The notes: generated from the sequence alone by a model not told the origin. A stretch of DNA of 9,842 nucleotides from Methanobacteriaceae archaeon (GCA_030693105.1 JAUYBK010000167.1:1-9842); one strand, 5' to 3'. Counted from the first letter of the stretch, positions 1 to 5,854 are shown. Numbers and translations: made by a program.

Positions 1-470
1 AATCTGTACTTCCAGAAAAGTTAAATGGTATGGTCATGGTGGACATTGCCAATCCTCGGGATATAGAGGAAAGGGTTGCAGATCTGGGAGTAAGGCTTTA
101 TAATATTGATGACCTTCGAGGGATTGCTAATAAAAATCGCAAGATGCGGGAAGGAGAAGCTAAAGCCGCAGCAGTTATTATTGAAGATGAGTTGAATCTA
201 TTAAAAACATCTCTTAAACATAGGGAAGCAGAACCTATTATATCCAGAATCCGAAAAGAAGCAGAAGAGATAAGGATGCGGGAGACTGAGAAGGCTTTAA
301 AGATTATGGGAGATGTTAACGGCCAGGAAAAGGTTGTTGAAAATCTCACCAAAATCCTGGTGGACCGTATATTTTCGGATGTTATTGAGAACATTAAGGA
401 TGCTGCAGAACAAGAGGATAAAGATGTTTTAAAAGCTGCAAAGTGTCTTTTTACTCATAATAATAATTAA
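1..470 (+). CDS. hemA: Glutamyl-tRNA reductase, C-terminal part (5' end outside window)
   Basis: The reading frame is open from the window edge (first full codon at 3), so this is the last 155 residues of a longer protein. GluTR reduces glutamyl-tRNA(Glu) to glutamate-1-semialdehyde with NADPH, the first committed step of C5 tetrapyrrole synthesis. In methanogens this supplies F430, cobamides and siroheme. The visible part begins at the end of the NADPH-binding domain, where the family motif VDIANPRDIE is seen, followed by LYNIDDLRGIANKN. It continues into a long charged helical stretch (EAKAAAVIIEDEL, then RIRKEAEEIR) typical of the spinal helix and dimerisation domain. Catalytic Cys and tRNA-binding parts lie upstream and cannot be checked. 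It ends in TAA, converging with the DUF4013 gene about 155 bp away. The family call is confident. It rests on motif recognition. Confidence 0.9.
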   Translation, partial: SVLPEKLNGMVMVDIANPRDIEERVADLGVRLYNIDDLRGIANKNRKMREGEAKAAAVIIEDELNLLKTSLKHREAEPIISRIRKEAEEIRMRETEKALKIMGDVNGQEKVVENLTKILVDRIFSDVIENIKDAAEQEDKDVLKAAKCLFTHNNN

Positions 471-607
471 AAAAACTTATTTTGTAATAAATTAATTCCT
501 TTGGAAAATAAAAAGCAGTATTTCAAACTGAACTGGAACTATATTCTGCCCTGATTACCTTGGACACTTTTGCTCTTTTATCCACAGATATTTGAGATAT
601 GCAAATG

Positions 608-627
608 AAAGGGGCATGACCCCCTTT
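608..627. repeat. Small hairpin at the 3' end of the DUF4013 gene
   Basis: AAAGGGG (608-614) and CCCCTTT (621-627) can pair as a 7-bp stem around a 6-nt loop. It overlaps the stop codon of the minus-strand membrane protein gene and sits between two convergent genes. No T-run follows it on either strand, so it is not a classic terminator. It may stabilise the 3' end of the transcript or be chance. Confidence 0.3.
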
Positions 628-1383
628 AACGCTCATTTGATACATCAATCAACCCTAACATTCGAGTTGTTAAGATGAGCAAATAGGGAGTTATAATCAG
701 GGTAAGAATGATATCCCCTACGATAGGTAGTTGGTGCAGAGTATCAAAAAGGATATTTTTAAGGACAATCAAAAGCACTGCGGTAATGGCATAAATGAAA
801 AACAACCGCTTAAACCCTATTTTTTTAAGTCTACTCAATATTTGTAAAAAATTGAAGGCAGAATGTATGGTTCCATTGTTATGGGCCATGTTAAGCAGGA
901 CTCCCTGGAAGATTATAGAAACAGCCGAAAACATAATAAAAATCGCACCCAAAAAAACCATTGAATTTAATTGGCCAACATCCAAACCTAAAAAATCATT
1001 CAAGGCCCCTAAACCCAGTTCTAAGTAGGAACTGAACAAATCTAGACCAATAAAGAACAGAATAAGGGGTATTGAGAAGTATAAAATAGTAACTATGGAT
1101 TCTTTAACCCCATGAAGTATCAGGGAAGAAAACCGGTTGAATTGGGGGGGCTTTAAAGATCCATGAACCGTTTCTTCCAATATTTTGAAGACATAGCCCG
1201 TTTCGAATAAAAAGAATAATATGGCAACTAAACTAAAACCAGCCTCATCCAACCATTTATTAGGCCGGTGTTTATATCAATTAAATAATCAGCTAGAAAT
1301 AAAAATAACCCCGTTAAGATGACGTTGTGCCATGCCGCTGCAGAATATCGTAGGGAATCTTTGATTAGGTGAGTGAGTTTCAT
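626..1383 (-). pseudogene. DUF4013 family membrane protein, frameshifted
   Basis: Two reading frames together make one protein of about 250 residues. The first runs from ATG at 1383 (MKLTHLIKDSLRY, then a hydrophobic segment ending NTGLINGW). The second runs from about 1250 to TAA at 626 (DEAGFSLVAILFFLFETGY onward). The N-terminal KDSLRY start and the later GYVFKILEETVHGS segment are typical of DUF4013, a family of archaeal multi-spanning membrane proteins of unknown function. About six hydrophobic helices are visible in the joined product. The break lies near 1246-1254, where restoring one base (for example GG to GGG) gives NGWDEAGF. The downstream frame is closed upstream by TGA at 1277-1279, so it is not an independent full-length gene, although it could be read from TTG at 1252. 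A candidate ribosome site AAGGATC lies 13 nt before the ATG. It is either a recent pseudogene or a one-base sequence error. Confidence 0.72.
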
Positions 1384-1425
1384 GGCATCAGCAAATGATC
1401 CTTTTTAATTAGTGTAATAGAACCA

Positions 1426-1436
1426 CTTATATTATT
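1426..1436 (-). promoter_or_regulatory. Candidate TATA box of the DUF4013 gene
   Basis: On the minus strand AATAATATAAG lies about 43 nt upstream of the ATG at 1383. This fits an archaeal TATA element with a short leader that contains the AAGGATC ribosome site. No experimental support is visible, and the surrounding DNA is AT-rich, so chance matches are likely. Confidence 0.35.
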
Positions 1437-1550
1437 CTGTTCCTCAACGCTACCTGCCCCCACGCGAAAAATGAATTTTTTAATTTCCCGTTAAATATCG
1501 AAAATTCGTGGAGCCTATACCGTAAAGGATTTTTTTAAATTAATTTAAAT

Positions 1551-1565
1551 AAGAAAATAAAAAAA
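1551..1565 (-). terminator. T-rich terminator after the AAA ATPase gene
   Basis: Four nucleotides past the TAA of the AAA ATPase gene, the minus strand reads TTTTTTTATTTTCTT and stays AT-rich to about 1531. Archaeal RNA polymerase commonly terminates at oligo-T stretches without a hairpin, so this is a good intrinsic terminator candidate. Confidence 0.5.
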
Positions 1566-1569
1566 GGGC

Positions 1570-2691
1570 TTAGGCGTACATCCCCTTGGGGTCTTTTTTA
1601 TCTTTTTTGTGATGTTTAAGAGCGTATTCAATGTGTTTCCAGACTAAAACGTCTTCATCATCAGACAAAGCCTTGTGAAGGGCAACTTTTAAGACCCTTT
1701 CTTTAATGTCACGTCCAGAAAATCCACTGGTAACACTGGCCAGCTTTTTAAGATCGACGTCCACTTCTATTGGTATGGATGCAGAGTAGAGTTCCAGTAT
1801 AGCTAGTCTCTCGCCCTCTTCCGGCAGTAAGAATTCTATTTCTTCTTCAAACCTACTGCGAAGTGCCTGATCCAGTAATGGGGGGTTGTTAGTAGCACCT
1901 ATGGTGACCACTCCCTGATTAGGGTTAATACCGTCTAATTCAGTTAGAAGTGCATTTACCACTTCTGAAACGTCACCCCGGAGGGATTGGTATCTCCGGT
2001 CTAATCCAATAGCATCTATTTCATCTATGAAAATAACTGATGGAGAAGAGCCAGAAGCCATTTCAAATAAGTCGTGGATCTGCCGGGCCCCGTCTCCCAC
2101 ATGTTCGCCAATTAGACTGGTGGCCTTAACCAGGAAAAGGGGAATTTTTAATTCGTTTGACAGGGACTTGGCCAGCATGGTTTTTCCAGTACCCGGTGCA
2201 CCGTGGAACAGGACATTACGTGGTGCCCAGTCCCCAAATATCTCTGGTTCCTGCAGATACTTCATAATAATTTTACACTTGGTTTTAGCCCGTTCCTGAC
2301 CTATAACGTCCTCCATCATGATTTTACTTTCAATCCGTTTTATTTCACGGGATTCTTGTACTTCCATAAGAAGTATAGAAGTGTTTTTAGTAATCCGCGA
2401 GTTGTCAGGATGGGCTTTAACTATTTTGAATGCAAAGTCGGGTAACAGTTTCTGGTCGAATAAAAACAAACCCTCATTTACGGTGTATCCTTCCCATTGT
2501 TCTCTTGCATAGAGTTCAAAGAGTTCTTTGTCGAAAATATCGATTTTAGGGTTTTCCATCAAGTTGCAAAGAAAGGGGTACCCAATGGATTGTAAAACAA
2601 CTAATTTTGATTCCCTTTTAGATTCTTCAAAGCTGTTTGATTTTTTCTTTTCGGATGATATTGGATCTGGAGTAATATTGTTAAGTTTCAA
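1570..2691 (-). CDS. Standalone archaeal AAA ATPase, 26S proteasome subunit-like
   Basis: A 373-residue protein with a single C-terminal AAA module after a roughly 125-residue N-terminal domain that I do not recognise. Visible motifs are Walker A GAPGTGKT (164-171), Walker B VIFIDEID (219-226), sensor 1 GATNN (265-269), arginine finger region LRSRF (277-281) and the sensor 2 motif GFSGRDI (323-329). This matches the COG1223-type predicted ATPases of archaea. These are related to proteasome-activating nucleotidases, FtsH and Cdc48 modules but lack a protease domain. The role is presumably ATP-driven remodelling of protein substrates; the substrate is unknown. The start is TTG: the frame is closed by TAG at 2703-2701, no ATG precedes it, and GGTAGGT sits 7 nt upstream as a ribosome site. 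It is transcribed divergently from rubredoxin-hcp. A T-rich terminator follows. All catalytic motifs look intact. Confidence 0.88.
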   Translation of the reverse strand: MKLNNITPDPISSEKKKSNSFEESKRESKLVVLQSIGYPFLCNLMENPKIDIFDKELFELYAREQWEGYTVNEGLFLFDQKLLPDFAFKIVKAHPDNSRITKNTSILLMEVQESREIKRIESKIMMEDVIGQERAKTKCKIIMKYLQEPEIFGDWAPRNVLFHGAPGTGKTMLAKSLSNELKIPLFLVKATSLIGEHVGDGARQIHDLFEMASGSSPSVIFIDEIDAIGLDRRYQSLRGDVSEVVNALLTELDGINPNQGVVTIGATNNPPLLDQALRSRFEEEIEFLLPEEGERLAILELYSASIPIEVDVDLKKLASVTSGFSGRDIKERVLKVALHKALSDDEDVLVWKHIEYALKHHKKDKKDPKGMYA

Positions 2692-2741
2692 ATAGAATAC
2701 CTACCAGTTTTGTGTTAATTTTGATAAAATTATAGAATAAT

Positions 2742-2751
2742 TACAATTGTA
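2742..2751. promoter_or_regulatory. TACAATTGTA palindrome in the divergent spacer
   Basis: A perfect 10-bp palindrome. The half TTACAATT recurs at 2791-2798 and an inverted AATTGT at 2758-2763. If ATTTAAAT at 2771-2778 is the TATA box of the minus-strand AAA ATPase gene, this palindrome would sit near its transcription start and could be an operator. AT-rich context makes chance possible. Confidence 0.25.
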
Positions 2752-2770
2752 CCTAGAATTGTTGGAGGGA

Positions 2771-2781
2771 ATTTAAATAAT
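2771..2781 (-). promoter_or_regulatory. Candidate TATA box of the AAA ATPase gene
   Basis: ATTTAAATAAT occurs here and again, identically, at 2809-2819. Its core ATTTAAAT is palindromic, so it could serve either strand. The position about 80 nt upstream of the TTG start fits a minus-strand promoter with a leader of roughly 50 nt. A competing candidate is the CTATAATTTT region near 2725-2735. Confidence 0.3.
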
Positions 2782-2809
2782 TTTCTTAGTTTACAATTCA
2801 ACCACAACA

Positions 2810-2820
2810 TTTAAATAATA
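2810..2820 (+). promoter_or_regulatory. Candidate TATA box of the rubredoxin-hcp operon
   Basis: TTTAAATAATA preceded by the purine/A-rich CACAACA is a reasonable BRE/TATA element. Transcription would start about 25 nt downstream, near 2838-2842. This leaves a leader of about 35 nt that carries the ribosome site GGTGA (2867-2871) before the rubredoxin ATG. The inverted repeats at 2825-2858 overlap the predicted start. Confidence 0.5.
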
Positions 2821-2824
2821 TTTG

Positions 2825-2858
2825 TTCGGAAATAATAGAACATTCGGATAATTCCGAA
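2825..2858 (+). promoter_or_regulatory. Paired inverted repeats, candidate MsvR-type operator
   Basis: A perfect inverted repeat TTCGGA-TAAT-TCCGAA spans 2843-2858. A degenerate copy TTCGGA-AATA-ATAGAA spans 2825-2840, so the two boxes begin 18 bp apart. Flanking TGTTC at 2823-2827 and GAACA at 2838-2842 and 2856-2860 extend the symmetry. Both lie just downstream of the TATA box, where a bound protein would block polymerase. From memory, MsvR of methanogens binds TTCGTA-N4-TACGAA boxes. This motif has the same spacing and outer TTCG/CGAA. An MsvR-like regulator is encoded at 5071-5829. The repeats are seen directly; the binding protein is inferred. Confidence 0.6.
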
Positions 2859-2875
2859 CAGTTATGGTGATAAAG

Positions 2876-3037
2876 ATGCAAAAGTACCGATGTGTGATAT
2901 GCGACTATATCTACGACCCCGAGAAAGGAGACCCAGATGCCGGAATAAAACCCGGGACGGCCTTTGAAGACTTGCCGGACCAGTGGTTATGTCCCCTGTG
3001 CGGCGTTGGAAAGGACCAGTTTGTGGCTATTGATTAA
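2876..3037 (+). CDS. Rubredoxin
   Basis: A 53-residue protein that begins MQKYRCVICDYIYDPEKG and contains the two iron-binding knuckles CVIC (Cys6, Cys9) and CPLC (Cys39, Cys42). Between them it has the family's usual segments DPDAGI, PGTAFEDLP and WLCP. The four Cys hold one Fe as Fe(SCys)4, a soluble cytoplasmic one-electron carrier. In anaerobes rubredoxin feeds reductases that remove O2, peroxide or NO. ATG at 2876 is chosen because GGTGA ends 4 nt upstream. An in-frame ATG at 2864 would add MVIK and is less likely. It ends 76 nt before the hcp start on the same strand with no terminator between, so an operon is likely, and rubredoxin may be a donor to Hcp. The promoter has a striking inverted repeat. 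Confidence 0.95.
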   Translation: MQKYRCVICDYIYDPEKGDPDAGIKPGTAFEDLPDQWLCPLCGVGKDQFVAID

Positions 3038-3041
3038 GAGG

Positions 3042-3118
3042 AGATAAAATGGAATTCATTGAATGGGATTCATTGATTTACTCAAAAAAGAAAATACCCA
3101 AGGAGAAGATAAAATGGA
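3042..3118 (+). repeat. Duplicated ribosome-site/start module and 14-bp tandem repeat
   Basis: AGATAAAATGGA occurs identically at 3042-3053 and 3107-3118, each time preceded by a GGAG-type ribosome site. Between them, ATGGAATTCATTGA (3049-3062) is followed immediately by ATGGGATTCATTGA (3063-3076), a 14-bp tandem repeat with one mismatch. The first ATG (3049) opens a 28-codon frame ending at TAG 3133-3135. The second (3063) and third (3114) ATGs are in frame with hcp. The tandem repeat shifts the best-placed upstream ATG out of the hcp frame. Confidence 0.75.
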
Positions 3119-4424
3119 GAAAAAAGAAGCATTAGATATGTTTTGTTACCAGTGCTCACAAACCGCAAGGGGTACTGGCTGTACGATACGGGGAGTGTGT
3201 GGAAAAGAGCCTACTGTTGCCCGATTACAGGACAACCTACTATTTGCCATGAAGGGAATATCAGCCTACCTTTACCACGCCCGGGAATTGGGATACACTG
3301 ACCCTGAAGTAGACGCATTCCTGGAGAGAGGATTCTACTCCACCCTAACTAACGTTAACTTTGACGCAGGTAAATTTGTGGAACTGGCCCTGGAAGCAGG
3401 CAAAATGAATATAAAGACCATGCGACTATTAAAGAAAGCCCATATCGATAATTACGGTGAACCAGTCCCTACCGAAGTGCCAGTGGGAGCCGTGAAAGGT
3501 CCAGCAATAATAGCCACCGGTCACAGCCTCAAAGCCTTAGAAGAACTCCTTAAACAGACCGAAGGAAAGGAAATCAACGTCTACACTCACTCCGAACTTC
3601 TTCCCGCCCATGGATACCCGGGACTCAAAAAATACAAACATCTGGTGGGACAACTGGGAGGACCCTGGTTCGACCAAAAAGAAACCTTTTCCAAGTACCC
3701 CGCAGCAATTGTAGGAACCTCCAACTGTGTACTCTTGCCTAAAGAAGAGTACCAAGGACGGATGTTCACGGTGGGAGTGGCACAACTCCCGGGAGTGCCG
3801 CACATTGAAGACTACGACTTTACCCCGGTGATCGAAAAGGCACTGGAACTGGGTGATTTGGAAGAAGAACCACGAGAAACCGTTCTAACCACTGGATTCG
3901 GAGTATCAACCATCCTTTCCCTGGCGGGAAAAATCAAAGAACTGGTGGAAGCCGGTAAAATCAAGCAGTTCATCCTGGTGGGTGGATGCGACTCACCACT
4001 ACTCCAGGCCAAGTACTACACTGAATTCGTTGAAAAACTACCGGAAGATACCGTAGTATTAACCCTGGCCTGCGGTAAGTACCGTTTCAACGCCATGGGC
4101 CTGGGAGACATTGAAGGAGTTCCCCGGCTGATTGACCTCGGCCAGTGCAACGACGCCATCGTAGCCGTGGACATTGCGGTAGCTCTAAGCGAACTCTTCG
4201 GAGTGGAGTTAAACGAACTGCCACTGACCATCGTTCTGAGCTGGATGGAACAAAAGGCCGCCGCCATTCTCTGGAGCTTGTTAGCACTGGACCTTAAAGG
4301 AATGTACATCGGACCCATCCTTCCGGGTTGGGCTAACGAAGACATCATAAATGTCCTGGTGGAAAACTACGATCTAACACCCCTGGGAAACCCAGAAGAA
4401 GATATTGCCAAGATAATGGGGTAA
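3114..4424 (+). CDS. hcp: Hybrid cluster protein (hydroxylamine/NO reductase), short archaeal class
   Basis: From ATG 3114 the product has 436 residues. An N-terminal Cys motif CX2CX8CX5C (Cys11, 14, 23, 29) binds the cubane [4Fe-4S] cluster. All ligands of the Fe-S-O hybrid cluster are recognisable: His137 (ATGHS), Glu161 (THSELLPAHGYP), Cys205 (TSNC), Cys292 (VGGCDSP), Cys320 (LACGKYRFN), Cys345 (GQCND) and Glu379 (SWMEQKA). The protein is about 110 residues shorter than Desulfovibrio Hcp because the helical bundle after the Cys motif is reduced, as in class III Hcps of archaea and thermophiles. Family members reduce hydroxylamine in vitro and act in NO detoxification in bacteria. ATG 3114 is preferred for its AGGAG site 8 nt upstream and because family proteins start close to MFCYQC. 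ATG 3063 would add 17 residues. It probably forms an operon with rubredoxin. Confidence 0.95.
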   Translation: MEKKEALDMFCYQCSQTARGTGCTIRGVCGKEPTVARLQDNLLFAMKGISAYLYHARELGYTDPEVDAFLERGFYSTLTNVNFDAGKFVELALEAGKMNIKTMRLLKKAHIDNYGEPVPTEVPVGAVKGPAIIATGHSLKALEELLKQTEGKEINVYTHSELLPAHGYPGLKKYKHLVGQLGGPWFDQKETFSKYPAAIVGTSNCVLLPKEEYQGRMFTVGVAQLPGVPHIEDYDFTPVIEKALELGDLEEEPRETVLTTGFGVSTILSLAGKIKELVEAGKIKQFILVGGCDSPLLQAKYYTEFVEKLPEDTVVLTLACGKYRFNAMGLGDIEGVPRLIDLGQCNDAIVAVDIAVALSELFGVELNELPLTIVLSWMEQKAAAILWSLLALDLKGMYIGPILPGWANEDIINVLVENYDLTPLGNPEEDIAKIMG

Positions 4425-4433
4425 ACTTTCCCC

Positions 4434-4450
4434 CGTTTATTTATTTTTTG
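4434..4450 (+). terminator. T-rich terminator after hcp
   Basis: Ten nucleotides past the hcp stop the plus strand reads GTTTATTTATTTTTTG, a typical archaeal oligo-T termination signal. It separates hcp from the decayed cupin gene, which has its own ribosome site. Confidence 0.5.
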
Positions 4451-4472
4451 GAATACCTTTAGAATACCTTTA
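4451..4472 (+). repeat. Perfect 11-bp tandem repeat (GAATACCTTTA) x2
   Basis: GAATACCTTTA at 4451-4461 is repeated without a break at 4462-4472, just downstream of the hcp terminator and about 35 nt before the decayed cupin start. It may be a promoter-proximal regulatory element of the former cupin gene or simple slippage. No function can be assigned. Confidence 0.4.
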
Positions 4473-4505
4473 TTTATCAGTAGCAAAAAACGGCGAGGAT
4501 TTAAT

Positions 4506-4841
4506 ATGCTGACTGTTAAAATATAAAGTAGTCCTTTGATTGACACCCTCATCAGGTGGATGTACATAAATTATACGATAGCGAAAATGCAATAACCATA
4601 CCTATAACTCTTAGACCAGGAGGAGCACTGAAAAAGCATATTATCCCCGTGAGGTTTTTTTCTACGTTTTAGACGGTGAAGGAATGGTTGAAATAGGGGA
4701 AGAGCAGAAGTCATTTCAAAAGACACCCGGATAGACAGCCCCGCCCTCATACCTTACTGCTGGTACAATGAGAGTGATAGGACCCTACGCCTTTTGCTAG
4801 TAAAAGTTCCCCGGCCCACCGAAAAGACCAAATTATTATAA
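4506..4841 (+). pseudogene. Decayed small cupin-fold protein
   Basis: A good start (ATG 4506, GAGG 7 nt upstream) opens onto a frame broken after six codons. Reading across frames recovers a cupin: VDVHKLYDSENAITIPITL and RPGGALKKHIIP (4557-4651), then EVFFYVLDGEGMVEIGEEQK in another frame (4652-4711), then RIDSPALIPYCWYNESDR and LLLVKVPRPTEKTKLL in a third, ending at TAA 4841. These correspond to cupin motif 1 (G..KKH...VFFYVLDGEG) and motif 2 (P..IP..WYN). Restoring one G at about 4652 gives IIPVEVFF, and one G at about 4721 gives QKDTRIDSPA. At least two further lesions lie between 4520 and 4543, including TGA at 4541-4543. Such small cupins usually bind a metal or small ligand; the function of this subgroup is unknown. 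Four or more breaks in 336 bp next to intact genes point to true decay. Confidence 0.75.
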
Positions 4842-4861
4842 AACATTTAGGAGAACCCTTA

Positions 4862-5074
4862 ATGACCAAAAAAGAAATTGATGAGGACAAAGCCTTCGAA
4901 CAAGCCCTGAAAGGTAAAATGGGTTGGAAATGCTCCTGTGCTCTGGAGATAGTGGATAAAAAGTCAGAGCTCAAAGAAGTTACCTGCAGGAAGTGTGGAA
5001 TAACTTTCAAAACCAATCGTGACACTGATTTATGTTTAAATGCAATAAATCTTAATAAGAGAATCTTAAAATGA
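4862..5074 (+). CDS. Small Cys-rich putative zinc-binding protein
   Basis: A 70-residue protein that I do not recognise. It has an acidic/charged N-terminus (MTKKEIDEDKAFEQALKGKM), then WKCSC (Cys24, Cys26) and TCRKCG (Cys42, Cys45), with a lone Cys58. Two Cys pairs 15 residues apart suggest a zinc-ribbon-like or other metal-binding knuckle, although the first pair is CxC rather than CxxC. There is no signal peptide or membrane segment, so it is probably cytoplasmic. The start is well supported by AGGAG (4849-4853), 8 nt upstream. Its stop overlaps the ATG of the V4R regulator (ATGA, 5071-5074), so the two are almost certainly translated together. A partner role in redox sensing or metal delivery to that regulator is possible but unproven. 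It is too short for a firm family call. Confidence 0.75.
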   Translation: MTKKEIDEDKAFEQALKGKMGWKCSCALEIVDKKSELKEVTCRKCGITFKTNRDTDLCLNAINLNKRILK

Positions 5075-5829
5075 AAAGTAATCCAGAAAAAAGAATGGCT
5101 CCCCTGGAAGTGGAGCTGTTCTCCACCCCCACTGGTTTGAAAGTTATAAAAAGTCCTCTGCGAGTTAAAATACTCTCCATGCTACGGGAAAAGGATCTTA
5201 GTTTTGATGAAATAGTCCGGTTATCAGGCCGGGCCAAGTCCACCATTTCCGAGCACTTAAAGGACCTCTCCCAGGAGGGTATAATTGGATCCAGAAACCA
5301 CCCCGCCGATGCCCGAAAAAAAATATTCTTTCTCAGATCCGAATACGTGGGACGAGTCCACCAGGATAAAGTCCAGGACAACCTAAAACAATACGTCAAC
5401 CGTTACATTGAAAGTGAAAACGACCCCTTCGAGTTCTTCCGATTAATATTCCACACCATCCGCGTCTCTCTCCTAAGTCAGGGCGTGGATATCGACCCTA
5501 TCCTACATGATGCCGGCTTAAACGTTGGTGAAGTGTTATACGAGAAATTAAAAGCTGCTGAAATGAACCAGTTTCTCCAGAACATTGCCAGATTCTGGCA
5601 AACCCACGATCTGGGGGCGGTGGAAGTTAAGAACATGACGCCACTTGTTATCCACGTAAGTGACTGTTTTGAATGCAGCGGACTCCCCCCACTGAACCGG
5701 CCGGCCTGTGCCTTTGACTCGGGGATACTGGAAGCACTTTTTAGTAAATATAAACAGGAAAAAGCTCGGGTTAAGGAAGTGGAATGTCACGCCACCGGAA
5801 GTAATTACTGTTCCTTTGTGATTGAATAA
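5071..5829 (+). CDS. MsvR-like redox-sensing transcriptional regulator (winged helix + V4R)
   Basis: A 252-residue regulator. Residues about 23-95 form an ArsR-type winged helix: SPLRVKILSMLREKDLSFDE, then LSGRAKSTISEHLKDLSQEG, followed by a wing (SRNHPADARKKIFFL). Residues about 120-252 form a V4R (4-vinyl reductase-like) domain with Cys199 and Cys202 (DCFEC), Cys213 (RPACAFDSG), Cys239 (EVECHATG) and Cys247 (YCSF). This architecture is that of MsvR, the methanogen-specific redox-sensitive regulator whose V4R cysteines control DNA binding. In Methanothermobacter MsvR controls an oxidative-stress operon that includes rubredoxin. It starts at ATG 5071 inside the stop of the small Cys-rich gene, so translation is probably coupled. 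It may regulate the rubredoxin-hcp promoter, which has TTCGGA-N4-TCCGAA repeats. No such repeat is seen upstream of its own operon. Orthology to MsvR itself, rather than a paralogue, is not certain. Confidence 0.85.
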   Translation: MKSNPEKRMAPLEVELFSTPTGLKVIKSPLRVKILSMLREKDLSFDEIVRLSGRAKSTISEHLKDLSQEGIIGSRNHPADARKKIFFLRSEYVGRVHQDKVQDNLKQYVNRYIESENDPFEFFRLIFHTIRVSLLSQGVDIDPILHDAGLNVGEVLYEKLKAAEMNQFLQNIARFWQTHDLGAVEVKNMTPLVIHVSDCFECSGLPPLNRPACAFDSGILEALFSKYKQEKARVKEVECHATGSNYCSFVIE

Positions 5830-5844
5830 GTTTTTGAGCTTTTG
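5830..5844 (+). terminator. T-rich 3' end of the V4R regulator gene
   Basis: GTTTTTGAGCTTTTG directly follows the stop codon, in a spacer of only 25 bp shared with the convergent TIM-barrel gene. It is a short oligo-T signal and only weakly supported. Confidence 0.3.
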
Positions 5845-5854
5845 ATTAATCCAA

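Noticed and set aside
471..625. A gene or RNA in the hemA/DUF4013 spacer
   Set aside because: Only short AT-rich sequence with no open frame of note, no tRNA-like arms and a single small hairpin at its end.
626..1252. An independent 208-residue membrane protein from TTG 1252
   Set aside because: The region upstream in another frame encodes the matching DUF4013 N-terminus with its own ribosome site, so this is the downstream part of a frameshifted gene.
1500..1512. CGAA-AA-TTCG inverted repeat as another MsvR-type box
   Set aside because: The half-sites are only 4 bp, face the opposite way to the TTCG...CGAA arrangement and are not placed near a plausible start.
3063..3113. The 17-residue extension of Hcp from ATG 3063
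   Set aside because: There is no good ribosome site before 3063, while ATG 3114 has AGGAG at 8 nt. Family proteins begin just before the CX2C motif. It is kept as an alternative, not as the call.
4016..4348. Long antisense open frames inside hcp and other genes (for example the minus strand of 4016-4348)
   Set aside because: They are shadows of strongly supported coding regions and show no recognisable protein family or ribosome site.
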